NCBI RefSeq assembly: GCF_036173105.1
Contig: NZ_CP108053.1
Span: forward strand, 8,804,001 to 8,868,000
Origin: Streptomyces sp. NBC_00287
GTDB lineage: Bacteria > Actinomycetota > Actinomycetes > Streptomycetales > Streptomycetaceae
Length of the DNA stretch: 64,000 nt
Direction of reading: 5' to 3'
The translations under genes were made by a program, and so were the position numbers. The notes below the pieces were generated by a model that was not told where the DNA came from, did not search any database, and saw only the letters and a list, made by a program, of their open reading frames with translations. Numbering within the stretch: the stretch's first letter is position 1; every line of letters begins with the position of its first letter. Below are positions 34,668-42,805 of this stretch, piece after piece.

Positions 34668-35757
34668 CCTCGGCTCCTCTCACCACGGCCGCCAGGCGTT
34701 CCAGCGCCGCGAGGCTGTGGCCCTCGACGAACGCGTCCACGCTCGGCAGGGCCGCCGCCATCCCGGCCGCCAAGGGGGCGTAACCGGGGCGGGCCTTGAG
34801 CGGGTTGGCCCAGATCACCCGGTGGGCCAGGCGGTGCAGGCGGCGCATTCGTTCCGCGAGCAGCTCCGGGTCGCCGCGCTCCCAGCCGTCGGACAGCACC
34901 ACCACGATCGCACCGCGCGCCATACCGCGCTGTCCCCAGCGCTCCAGGAACACGCCCAGCAGCTCACCCAGCCGGGTACCCCCACGCCAGTCCGGCACCG
35001 CCGACGCGACCGCGGCCATCGCGAGGTCAGGGTCCCGATGCGACAGCTCCCGCGTGACCCGGGTCAGCCGTGTCCCGATCGTGAACACCTCCGTACGGGC
35101 CCCGCGCACGGCCGCGTGCGCGAAGCGCAGCAGCGCGTCCGCGTACGGCGCCATGGAGCCGCTGACGTCCACGAGCAGCACCACCCGGCGCGGATGCTCC
35201 GTCCGGGCGTACCGGAGCAGCCGCGCGGGCTCCCCGCCGCGCCGCAGCAGCTCCCGGACCGTGCGATGCGGATCGACCTCCCCGCGCCGAGCAGGACGCC
35301 GCCGCGCGGACCGCCGTACCTCGCCCCGCAGCGCCAGCGTGGCCAGCAGCCGGCGCACCTGCTCGCGCTCGGCGCCGCTCAGGCGGGCGAAGTCGCGGTG
35401 GCGCAGCACCTCGGAGGTACTGGCGAGGGCGGCCACGGGTGGTGCGTCCGGCGCCTGCGCCGTACGGGCCTCCCCTTCCGCATCCCGTACGACGAGCCGC
35501 AGCCGGGGCGCGCGGGGGACCGTGACCGGGCGCCGAGCGGCTTGCCCGGTGCCGCCGAAGAAGGCCGCGAACACCCGGTCGTACCGCTCCAGATCGTCCC
35601 GTTCCCCGCACAGCGTCAGCCGCCCCGCCCAGTAGACGTCCGCCGGCAGGACATCCACCGCGGAGAGGAACGCGTGCACCCGCTCCGTACTCGCCTCGAC
35701 GCCCGCCGCGCGCAGGGCGCGGGCGAAGCCGAGGAGCGCGGCGTCGACGCCGGGCAT
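34660..35757 (-). CDS. CoxE-like von Willebrand factor A domain protein
   Basis: The 365-residue protein has a C-terminal vWA domain with a complete metal-ion-dependent adhesion site: DVSGSM, the threonine of GGTRLGE, and SDGWERGD. CoxE-type proteins act with MoxR/CoxD AAA+ ATPases in assembling the active site of CO dehydrogenase-like enzymes. ATG 35757 is chosen; a GTG at 35763 overlaps the MoxR stop (GTGA). The 3' end is the source of the tandem repeat that follows it. Confidence 0.86.
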   Translation of the reverse strand: MPGVDAALLGFARALRAAGVEASTERVHAFLSAVDVLPADVYWAGRLTLCGERDDLERYDRVFAAFFGGTGQAARRPVTVPRAPRLRLVVRDAEGEARTAQAPDAPPVAALASTSEVLRHRDFARLSGAEREQVRRLLATLALRGEVRRSARRRPARRGEVDPHRTVRELLRRGGEPARLLRYARTEHPRRVVLLVDVSGSMAPYADALLRFAHAAVRGARTEVFTIGTRLTRVTRELSHRDPDLAMAAVASAVPDWRGGTRLGELLGVFLERWGQRGMARGAIVVVLSDGWERGDPELLAERMRRLHRLAHRVIWANPLKARPGYAPLAAGMAAALPSVDAFVEGHSLAALERLAAVVRGAEDA

Positions 35758-35759
35758 CG

Positions 35760-36617
35760 TCACGCACCCCGCCCCGCGAGCACCGCAGCCAAGTCCAGCC
35801 CCCGGGCCCGCTCCGCGTCCTCCCGGTACTTCAGCACCGAACCCAGCGTGGTCACCGCCAGCTCGGCGTCCACCTCGTTCGCGCCGAGCGCGTCCAGGGC
35901 CTCGGCCCAGTCGATCGTCTCGGCGACGCCCGGCGGTTTGAGGAGGTCATGCGTGCGCAGGGCCTGGACCAGCGCGGTGACCTGTTCCGCGAGGCGCGCC
36001 GACACCCCGGGCAACCGTCTGCGCACGATGGCCAGTTCGCGGGCGAAGTCCGGATGGTCGAACCAGTGGTACAGGCAGCGCCGCTTCAGCGCGTCGTGCA
36101 CCTCACGGGTGCGATTGGAGGTCAGCACGACCACCGGAGGCACCTCCGCGCGCAGGGTGCCGAGCTCCGGGATCGTCACCGAGAACTCCGACAGCAGCTC
36201 CAACAGGAACGCCTCGAACTCGTCGTCCGCCCGGTCGATCTCGTCGACCAGCAGCACCGACGGCTGCGTCTCCAGCGCCTTGAGCAGCGGCCGGGCGACG
36301 AGGAAGCGCCGGTCGTACAGCTCGCCCTCGAGCCGGGCCGCGTCGGTGACCCCGGCCGCCTCGGCGGCCCGCAGATGCAGCAGCTGGCGCGGGAAGTCCC
36401 AGTCGTACAGGGCCTGCGAGGCGTCGATGCCCTCGTGGCACTGGAGGCGGATCAGCGGGGCGTCGAGGGCCTCGGCGAAGGCGGACGCGAGCGCCGTCTT
36501 GCCGACGCCCGCGTCGCCCTCGCAGAACAGCGGCCGGTGCAGCCTCAGGGCCAGGAAACAGGCCACGGCCAGCCCTTCGTCGACGAGGTACCCCGTCTCC
36601 TCCAGGCGGGCCCGCAC
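35760..36617 (-). CDS. MoxR/CoxD-type AAA+ ATPase
   Basis: The 285-residue AAA+ protein has Walker A GDAGVGKTA, Walker B VLLVDEIDRAD, sensor 1 VLTSNRTR and a second-region arginine stretch. It is the chaperone-like partner of the vWA protein in cofactor or sulfur maturation of the molybdenum enzyme. The start is taken at GTG 36617 (AAGGG 9 nt upstream). The same frame stays open upstream back to the coxM stop and reads I-T-D-F-E-G-P-E-Q, which resembles the usual MoxR N-terminus but has no standard start codon (ATC at the expected place). Confidence 0.86.
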   Translation of the reverse strand: MRARLEETGYLVDEGLAVACFLALRLHRPLFCEGDAGVGKTALASAFAEALDAPLIRLQCHEGIDASQALYDWDFPRQLLHLRAAEAAGVTDAARLEGELYDRRFLVARPLLKALETQPSVLLVDEIDRADDEFEAFLLELLSEFSVTIPELGTLRAEVPPVVVLTSNRTREVHDALKRRCLYHWFDHPDFARELAIVRRRLPGVSARLAEQVTALVQALRTHDLLKPPGVAETIDWAEALDALGANEVDAELAVTTLGSVLKYREDAERARGLDLAAVLAGRGA

Positions 36618-36650
36618 CTGTTCCGGCCCTTCGAAGTCCGTGATCGCCCC

Positions 36651-37505
36651 TCACCCCATTCCGGCGGCGGTCAGCACCGCCCGCCTGGTGAGCACCCGGG
36701 CCAGATGCGCCCGGTACTCGGGCGAGGCGTTGGTGTCCTGGGCGGGCCGTGTGCCGTCGGCCGCCTCCTCGGCCGCCCGCGCCACCGCATCGGCGTCCCC
36801 GGCGCCGGCCAGGGCCTCCTCGGAGGCATAGGCACGCAGTGGCGTGGAGCCCATATTGGTCAGCCCGACCCGCGCCTCGGCGATGCGCCCGTCGTCCCGC
36901 CGCACCAGCGCGGCCACGCCGACGATCGCCCAGGACTGCGCGACCCGGTGGAACTTCTCGTAGTGGAAGCCCCAGCCGTCCGCCTTCGGCACCCGCACCT
37001 CGGTGAGCAACTCGTCGGGCGCCAAAGAGGACTGCAGGTAGTCGACGAAGAACTCCCGCGCCGGGATGGTGCGCTTGCCGCCGGGCCCCTGGGCCACCAG
37101 CTCCGCGTCCATCGCAAGCACCACGGCGGGCAGGTCCCCGGCCGGATCGGCGTGCGCGAGCGAGCCGCCGAGGGTGCCGCGATGCCGCACGGCGGGATCG
37201 GCGACCGTCGCCGTGGCGGCGGCCAGCAGACCGGCGTGCCGACGGACCAGCGGATCCCCGATCACCTCGTGATGGGTGGTCATGGCGCCGATGACCAGGG
37301 CGTCGCCGTCCTCGCGCACCCCGCTCAGACCGGGGACGCGACCGACGTCCACGACCAGTTCGGGAAAGGCGAGGCGCATCCGCAGCAGCGGCAGCAGGCT
37401 CTGCCCGCCGGCCAGCACCTTGGCGTCCTCGCCGCCGTCGGCGAGCGCGCGCACCGCCTCGTCGACGCTCGTCGGACGGGCGTAGTCGAATGCCGGAGGA
37501 ATCAT
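36651..37505 (-). CDS. FAD-binding medium subunit, CoxM-type
   Basis: The 284-residue protein is the flavin subunit of a xanthine-oxidase-family enzyme. The FAD pyrophosphate loops are visible as VLAGGQSLLPLLRMR and RGTLGGSLAHADPAGD. It passes electrons from the 2Fe-2S subunit to an acceptor. The ATG at 37505 overlaps the CoxL-like stop (ATGA), so the large and medium subunits are coupled. Length is normal. The larger open frame upstream runs antisense-phase through the coxL gene and is not used. Confidence 0.9.
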   Translation of the reverse strand: MIPPAFDYARPTSVDEAVRALADGGEDAKVLAGGQSLLPLLRMRLAFPELVVDVGRVPGLSGVREDGDALVIGAMTTHHEVIGDPLVRRHAGLLAAATATVADPAVRHRGTLGGSLAHADPAGDLPAVVLAMDAELVAQGPGGKRTIPAREFFVDYLQSSLAPDELLTEVRVPKADGWGFHYEKFHRVAQSWAIVGVAALVRRDDGRIAEARVGLTNMGSTPLRAYASEEALAGAGDADAVARAAEEAADGTRPAQDTNASPEYRAHLARVLTRRAVLTAAGMG

Positions 37506-39862
37506 GACCGAGCCTCCTCGATGGCCTTCCAGACCCGCTCGGGGGTACAGGGCATACGGACGTCCTCGACGCCCAGCGGCCGTAGCGCGTCGATGACCGC
37601 GTTGACGACGGCGGGTGTGGAGGCGATGGTCCCGGCCTCGCCGACTCCCTTGACGCCCAGGGCGTTCGAGGTCGCCGGTGTCTCCGTGCGGTCCGTGACG
37701 AATTCGGGCAGGTCCGGTGCCGACGGGACGAGGTAGTCGGCCATCGTGCCGGAGATCAGGTTGCCGTCCTCGTCGTACACGGCCTCCTCGTACAGCGCCT
37801 GCGCGATGCCCTGCGCGAGCCCGCCGTGCACCTGGCCCTCGACGATCATCGGGTTGATCACCTTGCCGATGTCGTCGACGCAGACGTACGAACGGATCCT
37901 GCTCTGCCCGGTCTCGGTGTCGACCTCGACCGCGCACAGATGGGTGCCGTGCGGGTAGGAGAAGGTGTCCGGGTCGAGCAGGTGCTCGGCGTTGATGGTG
38001 GGTTCCATGCCGTCGGGCAGATCGTGCGAGGAGAAGGTCTCGAAGGCGACCTCCTGGATGGTCCTGCGCGCCTCGGGGGAGCCCTTCACGGAGAAGACGC
38101 CGTCGGTGAACTCCAGGTCGTTCTCGCTCGCTTCGAGCAGATGGGCGGCCACCTTCCGGGCCTTGTCCACCACCTTGCGCGCCGCGTGGTGCACGGCCAG
38201 ACCGCCGACCACCAGCGACCGCGAGCCGTAGGTGTCCATGCCCTGCGGGGCCGCCTTGGTGTCGCCGTGCACCACCTCGACGTCGTCGAAGGGCACGCCC
38301 AGCACATCGGCCGCGATCTGGCTCCAGCAGGTCGCGTGTCCCTGGCCGTGCGGGCTGGTGCCGGTGACCACCTCGACCTTGCCGGTGGGCAGCATCCGGA
38401 CGCTCGCCGCCTCCCAGCCGCCGGCCACATACCGCAGATCCCTGAGGATCCGGCTCGGCGCGAGGCCGCACATCTCGGTGTACGTCGACACACCGATGCC
38501 GAGGCGTACGGTGTCCGCGCGGTCGTTGCGGTCGGACTGCTCGGCACGGAGCTTGTCGTAGTCGAACAGCTCCAGTGCTTTCGCCGTCGCCGCCTCGTAG
38601 TTGCCGCTGTCGTAGGTCAGGCCCGCGATGGCGGTGTACGGGAACTCCTCGTGCCGGATCCAGTTCCGGCGCCGCAACTCCACCGGATCCAGGCCGAGTT
38701 CGGCCGCCAGCTCGTCCATGGTCCGCTCGATGGCGAAGGTCGCCTCGGGGCGTCCGGCGCCGCGGTAGGCATCGGTCGGGGTCCGGGTGGTGAAGACGCC
38801 GGTGCAGGTGAAGTCGTAGGCGTCCATCTTGTAGATCCCCGGGTACATGAAGGCCCCGAGGAGTGGGGTGCCCGGTGTGATCAGCATCAGGTAGGCGCCC
38901 ATGTCGACGAGCAGGTCGACCTTGAGCCCGAGGAGCTTGCCGTCGCGGTTCGCGGCGATCTCGATGTCCTGGATCATGCCGCGGCCGTGGTGGGTGGCCA
39001 GGTAGCCCTCGGAGCGGGACTCGGTCCACTTCACCGGCCGGCCGAGGCGCCGCGCGACGGCGAGGGCGATGGCCTCCTCGCCGTACACCTGGAGCTTGGA
39101 GCCGAAGCCGCCGCCGACGTCCGGGGCGATCACCCGCAGCTTGTTCTCGGGGATTCCGGTGACCATGGCCATCAGAATGCGCAGGATGTGCGGGATCTGG
39201 GTCGAGGAGTACAGCGTGTACTCGCCGGAGGCGGCGATCGGGGTGACCACGACCGCGCGCGGCTCCATGGCGTTGGGGATGAGCCGCTGCTGGTGGTAGC
39301 GGCGCTTGAGGGTCACCTCGGCGCGCTGTCGTACGGCGTCGAAGTCCTCGCCCGTCTTCAGCGGCCAGGTGTAGCAGCGGTTGGTGCCCTTGTCGGAGTG
39401 GACCAGCGGGGCGTCCTCGGCGAGGGCTTCCTCCAGGTCGAGTACCGGGGGCAGGGGGTCGTAGTCGACCTCGATGGCCTCCAGGGCGTCGGCGGCCGTG
39501 TACCGGTCGCGGGCCACGACGACGGCGACCGGGTCGCCCGCGTGGCGGACCTCGTCGACGGCGATGGGCGGGTGGTCGGGCATCACGATGTCCTCGGTCA
39601 CCGGCCAGACGCAGGGCATGGAGGCCAGGCCCTCGGCGAGGTCCCGGCCGCTGAACGCGGCGACGACGCCGGGGCGTTCGAGGGCGGGGGAGACGTCGAG
39701 GCGCTCGATGCGGGCGTGCGCCATCGGGCTGCGCAGCAGCGCGAAGTGCAGCAGTCCGTTCACGTCGATGTTGTCGGTCCAGGTGGTCTGCCCGGTGATC
39801 AGATGGGCGTCCTCCTTGCGGGGCCGGGCGCGGCCGACCTCGCGCTCCACCGTCTCGGTCAT
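37502..39862 (-). CDS. Form II CO dehydrogenase/aldehyde oxidase-like large subunit
   Basis: The 786-residue molybdopterin subunit has all xanthine-oxidase-family regions, including DVGGGFGSKLQVYGEE and the C-terminal catalytic GVGEAGT. The active-site loop near residue 366 reads TDAYRGAGRPE. Form I CO dehydrogenases carry AYxCSFR there; AYRGAGR is the form II sequence, which lacks the Cys ligand of the Mo-S-Cu site. The enzyme is therefore probably an aldehyde, purine or other hydroxylase rather than a true CO oxidiser. ATG 39862 overlaps the coxS stop. It acts as a heterotrimer with the neighbouring FAD and 2Fe-2S subunits. Confidence 0.9.
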   Translation of the reverse strand: MTETVEREVGRARPRKEDAHLITGQTTWTDNIDVNGLLHFALLRSPMAHARIERLDVSPALERPGVVAAFSGRDLAEGLASMPCVWPVTEDIVMPDHPPIAVDEVRHAGDPVAVVVARDRYTAADALEAIEVDYDPLPPVLDLEEALAEDAPLVHSDKGTNRCYTWPLKTGEDFDAVRQRAEVTLKRRYHQQRLIPNAMEPRAVVVTPIAASGEYTLYSSTQIPHILRILMAMVTGIPENKLRVIAPDVGGGFGSKLQVYGEEAIALAVARRLGRPVKWTESRSEGYLATHHGRGMIQDIEIAANRDGKLLGLKVDLLVDMGAYLMLITPGTPLLGAFMYPGIYKMDAYDFTCTGVFTTRTPTDAYRGAGRPEATFAIERTMDELAAELGLDPVELRRRNWIRHEEFPYTAIAGLTYDSGNYEAATAKALELFDYDKLRAEQSDRNDRADTVRLGIGVSTYTEMCGLAPSRILRDLRYVAGGWEAASVRMLPTGKVEVVTGTSPHGQGHATCWSQIAADVLGVPFDDVEVVHGDTKAAPQGMDTYGSRSLVVGGLAVHHAARKVVDKARKVAAHLLEASENDLEFTDGVFSVKGSPEARRTIQEVAFETFSSHDLPDGMEPTINAEHLLDPDTFSYPHGTHLCAVEVDTETGQSRIRSYVCVDDIGKVINPMIVEGQVHGGLAQGIAQALYEEAVYDEDGNLISGTMADYLVPSAPDLPEFVTDRTETPATSNALGVKGVGEAGTIASTPAVVNAVIDALRPLGVEDVRMPCTPERVWKAIEEARS

Positions 39863-40329
39863 GCCGTGACCTCCTCTTCGGAGGCGGCCAGGACGGCCCG
39901 CACGATGTTCTGGTAGCCGGTGCACCGGCAGAGGTTCCCTTCCAGGCCCTGCCGTACCTCGTCGGCGGTGGGATGCGGGTTCTCGCGCAGCAGATCGCGC
40001 GCCGCCATGATCATGCCCGGGGTGCAGTAACCGCACTGCAGGGCGTGCCGCTCGTGGAAGGCGCGCTGCAGCCCGGTCCACTCCCCGTCCTGGGCGAGCC
40101 CCTGCACCGTGGTGACCTCACCCCCGTCCGCCTGGACGGCGAGCACCGAGCAGCTCTTGACGCTCTCGCCGTCGAGGTCGAGCGTGCAGGCCCCGCAGTT
40201 CGAGGTGTCGCAGCCGATCGGGGTGCCGGTGAGTCCGAGCCGGTCGCGCAGGTAGTGGATCAGAAGGAGACGGGGCTCCACCTCGTCCTCGTACGTCGTG
40301 CCGTCCACCTTCACCGTGATGTGGGTCAT
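39859..40329 (-). CDS. 2Fe-2S small subunit, CoxS-type
   Basis: The 156-residue protein has the plant-ferredoxin-like cluster motif CDTSNCGACT plus a further Cys (VKSCSVLA), and the C-terminal four-helix cluster motif CGYCTPGM with NLCRCTGY. These bind two 2Fe-2S clusters that carry electrons from molybdenum to FAD. It is the first gene of the operon, with GAGGG before the ATG, and overlaps the large-subunit gene by ATGA. Confidence 0.93.
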   Translation of the reverse strand: MTHITVKVDGTTYEDEVEPRLLLIHYLRDRLGLTGTPIGCDTSNCGACTLDLDGESVKSCSVLAVQADGGEVTTVQGLAQDGEWTGLQRAFHERHALQCGYCTPGMIMAARDLLRENPHPTADEVRQGLEGNLCRCTGYQNIVRAVLAASEEEVTA

Positions 40330-40362
40330 GGGCCCTCCAGAGAGGGGAATCGTCGGCCGAAC

Positions 40363-40376
40363 GTGATGTACGTCAC
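40363..40376. promoter_or_regulatory. Candidate Crp box upstream of the cox-like operon
   Basis: GTGATGTACGTCAC is a near-perfect 14-bp palindrome, 34 bp before the coxS start. It fits the GTG-N6-GNCAC pattern reported for the Streptomyces cAMP receptor protein. Position and sequence suggest control of the cox-like operon; binding is inferred only. Confidence 0.4.
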
Positions 40377-40464
40377 TCTATGGCGGCGCCGGGGAGGCGG
40401 CGAGTGCTGCGGCGGGGTTCGTTGAGCGTTAATCCATTGCGCGTGCGTGGCCCGTCCTGCTGCA

Positions 40465-40496
40465 CTCCTCGGGACCCGTTGTCACCCGCCGAGGAG
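40465..40496 (+). promoter_or_regulatory. Hairpin covering the ribosome site of the leader ORF
   Basis: Arms CTCCTCGG (40465-40472) and CCGAGGAG (40489-40496) pair perfectly over 8 bp around a 16-nt loop. The right arm contains the GAGGAG ribosome site of the leader ORF at 40502. In mRNA the hairpin would limit initiation at the leader. Confidence 0.5.
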
Positions 40497-40501
40497 CAGC
40501 T

Positions 40502-40612
40502 ATGCGAACTGCGTTCATGTCCCCCCAGGAAGGAATGACCCCCTCAATGAAGGACATGACGCTTCGTGCCGTTGCTCAACCTCGGAATTCTCGCCCATGT
40601 CGACGCCGGTAA
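40502..40612 (+). CDS. Leader ORF overlapping the ribosomal protection gene
   Basis: A 36-residue frame with a strong GAGGAG site 5 nt upstream. It has five in-frame ATG codons (residues 1, 6, 12, 16 and 19) and an Arg-rich end (RPCRRR). Its stop lies 47 bp inside the ribosomal protection gene, in another phase. Leader peptides that sense drug-stalled ribosomes are known for tet(M)-type genes, so a similar role is plausible here; the peptide itself matches nothing I recognise. Confidence 0.4.
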   Translation: MRTAFMSPQEGMTPSMKDMTLRAVAQPRNSRPCRRR

Positions 40613-42536
40613 GACCAGCCTGACCGAGCGGCTGCTGCACTCGGTCGGCGTCATCGACGAGATCGGCAGCGTCGACGCCGGGACCACCCGGACCGACACC
40701 CTCGCGCTGGAGCGCCGGCGCGGGATCACCATCAAGTCCGCCGTGGTCTCCTTCCCGGTCGACGATGTGACGGTCAACCTCATCGACACCCCCGGTCACC
40801 CGGACTTCATCGCCGAGGTGGAGCGGGTGCTCGGCGTCCTGGACGGGGCCGTCCTCGTCGTCTCCGCCGTCGAGGGGGTCCAGGCGCAGACCCGGGTCCT
40901 GATGCGGACGCTGCGCCGGCTGCGCATCCCCACCCTGATCTTCGTCAACAAGATCGACCGGCGCGGGGCACGGGAGCAGGACCTCCTCGGGGCGCTCACC
41001 CGGCGCCTCGGCATCGCCGTCGCGCCGATGGGCCGCACCACCGGGCTCGGCACCCGCGAGGCCGCGTTCACCCCCGGACTCGGCCCGTCCGCGCTCGATG
41101 TGCTCGCCGACCACGACGACGACCTGCTCACCGCGTACGTCGAGAACACGGTCTCCTACGACCGCCTGCGCACCGCCCTCGTCGAGCAGACCCGGCAGTG
41201 CCTCGTCCACCCGGTGTACTTCGGCTCGGCCGTCACCGGAGCGGGCGTGGACACGCTGATCAGCGGCATCAAGGAGCTACTGCCCGCCGCCGACGGAGAC
41301 CCCGGGGGGCCGGTCTCGGGCACCGTCTTCAAGGTCGAGCGGGGTCCGGCGGGGGAGAAGATCGCCTACGCGCGGATGTTCTCGGGAGCTCTCGGCGTCC
41401 GTGTCCCCGTGGTGTTCGGTGACGCCCGTCAGGAAGGCAAGGTCACCGCGGTCAGCGTCTTCGAGCACGGCACCGACGTCCGCCGCGACACGGTCCCGGC
41501 GGGCCGGATCGCCAAGCTGTGGGGCCTGGCCGACATCAGGATCGGCGACGCGCTCGGCGTACCCCGCAAGCCGGACGGCCACTTCTTCGCCCCGCCGACC
41601 CTGGAGACGGTCGTCGTCCCCGGCCCCGGCACGGCTCCGGGGGCCCTCCACGTCGCGCTCACCCAACTTGCCGAACAGGACCCGCTGATCGGTCTGCGCC
41701 ACGACGAGGTGCGCCGGGAGACCTCCGTCTCCCTCTACGGCGAAGTGCAGAAGGAGGTCGTCCAGGCCACGCTCGCCGACGAGTTCGGGCTGGACGTCTC
41801 CTTCCGCGCGACCACACCGCTGTGCATCGAACGGCCGGTCGGGACGGGCGCGTCGGCCGAGTTCATCAAGAAGGACCCGAACCCCTTCCTGGCGACGGTC
41901 GGCCTGCGCGTCGACCCGGCGCCCGTCGGATCCGGCGTGGAGTTCCGTCTGGAGGTCGAACTCGGCTCGATGCCGTACGCCTTCTTCAAAGCCGTCGAGG
42001 ACACCGTGCGCGAGACTCTCGGCCAGGGCCTGCACGGCTGGCGGGTCACCGACTGCGCGGTCACCATGACCCACAGCGGCTACTGGCCGCGGCAGAGCCA
42101 CGCCCACCAGGGCTTCGACAAGAGCATGTCCAGCACCGGCTACGACTTCCGCGGTCTGACCCCGCTGGTCCTCATCGAGGCGCTGCGCCGGGCGGGCACC
42201 CAGGTGTACGAGCCGATGCACCGCTTCCGCATCGAGGCACCGGCCGACACCCTCGGCGCCCTGCTGCCGGTGCTGGCCGGGCTCGGAGCGGTACCGGGGG
42301 CCACCGAGACCCGGGGTACGACCTGTGTCCTGGACGGCGCCGTACCCGCGGCCCGGGTGCACGCCCTGGAGCAGAAGCTGCCCGGCCTCACCCGCGGCGA
42401 GGGCGAGCTGGAGAGCGCCTTCGACCACTACGCGCCGGTCACCCGCGGCACGGTCCCCGAGCGATCGCGCACCGACCACAACCCGCTCAACCGCAAGGAG
42501 TACCTGCTGAACGTGACGCGCAGAGTGGGGAGTTGA
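40566..42536 (+). CDS. Tet(M)/Otr(A)-like ribosomal protection GTPase
   Basis: The 656-residue EF-G-like GTPase has G1 AHVDAGKTS (residues 9-17), switch region RRGITIKS, G3 DTPGHPDF and G4 NKIDR, followed by EF-G-like domains and the C-terminal SHAHQGFDKSMSSTGYDFRG region typical of tetracycline ribosomal protection proteins. Such proteins remove tetracycline from the ribosome. The start is GTG 40566; AAGGA lies 11 nt upstream, which is far, and translation may be coupled to the leader ORF. No tetracycline cluster is nearby, so it may be intrinsic low-level resistance. The stop overlaps a TTG start of the next frame. Confidence 0.88.
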   Translation: MPLLNLGILAHVDAGKTSLTERLLHSVGVIDEIGSVDAGTTRTDTLALERRRGITIKSAVVSFPVDDVTVNLIDTPGHPDFIAEVERVLGVLDGAVLVVSAVEGVQAQTRVLMRTLRRLRIPTLIFVNKIDRRGAREQDLLGALTRRLGIAVAPMGRTTGLGTREAAFTPGLGPSALDVLADHDDDLLTAYVENTVSYDRLRTALVEQTRQCLVHPVYFGSAVTGAGVDTLISGIKELLPAADGDPGGPVSGTVFKVERGPAGEKIAYARMFSGALGVRVPVVFGDARQEGKVTAVSVFEHGTDVRRDTVPAGRIAKLWGLADIRIGDALGVPRKPDGHFFAPPTLETVVVPGPGTAPGALHVALTQLAEQDPLIGLRHDEVRRETSVSLYGEVQKEVVQATLADEFGLDVSFRATTPLCIERPVGTGASAEFIKKDPNPFLATVGLRVDPAPVGSGVEFRLEVELGSMPYAFFKAVEDTVRETLGQGLHGWRVTDCAVTMTHSGYWPRQSHAHQGFDKSMSSTGYDFRGLTPLVLIEALRRAGTQVYEPMHRFRIEAPADTLGALLPVLAGLGAVPGATETRGTTCVLDGAVPAARVHALEQKLPGLTRGEGELESAFDHYAPVTRGTVPERSRTDHNPLNRKEYLLNVTRRVGS

Positions 42537-42784
42537 CCGCCGACCCGGCGCTCGACGAGGTCGAGGCGGATCTCGCGCTGACCCGTGGCCGGGTCGTGCA
42601 TGCCCGCCTCCTGGAGGAGCGCGTCGAGGACGTGCGGGAACTGGAGCTCTTCGAGCGCGCCGCACGGCTCTACGCGCAGCTCGGCGACGCGCGCGGCGAG
42701 GGGGAGGCGCTGCGAAGGAGTGAGTTCGACGTGGTGGCCGAGAATGAACTTACTTGTGAGTCAGGAGTGTTGACGGTGTCCTGA
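42533..42784 (+). CDS. Short helical protein, probably truncated TPR-type fragment
   Basis: The 83-residue frame starts at a TTG overlapping the preceding stop (TTGA). Residues 1-60 are strongly helical (VHARLLEERVEDVRELELF, then AARLYAQLGDARGEGEAL), resembling the start of tetratricopeptide-like Streptomyces proteins. After GEGEAL the sequence changes to a lower-GC, unrelated end (ENELTCESGVLTVS). The abrupt change suggests the gene lost its 3' part. Function unknown. Confidence 0.4.
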   Translation: MTADPALDEVEADLALTRGRVVHARLLEERVEDVRELELFERAARLYAQLGDARGEGEALRRSEFDVVAENELTCESGVLTVS

Positions 42785-42805
42785 AATCACCGGACTGTAG
42801 TGGAC

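Noticed and set aside
37506..39029. Long N-terminal extension of the FAD subunit frame
   Set aside because: The extension runs out of phase through the large-subunit gene; the FAD domain begins at ATG 37505, which overlaps the upstream stop.
37826..39916. 696-codon plus-strand frame opposite the form II large subunit gene
   Set aside because: Antisense shadow of a gene with full xanthine-oxidase-family motifs; no ribosome site and no recognisable domain.
41519..42532. Upstream extension of the 83-residue frame through the ribosomal protection gene
   Set aside because: It lies in another phase of a well-supported EF-G-like gene and has a shadow-like composition.
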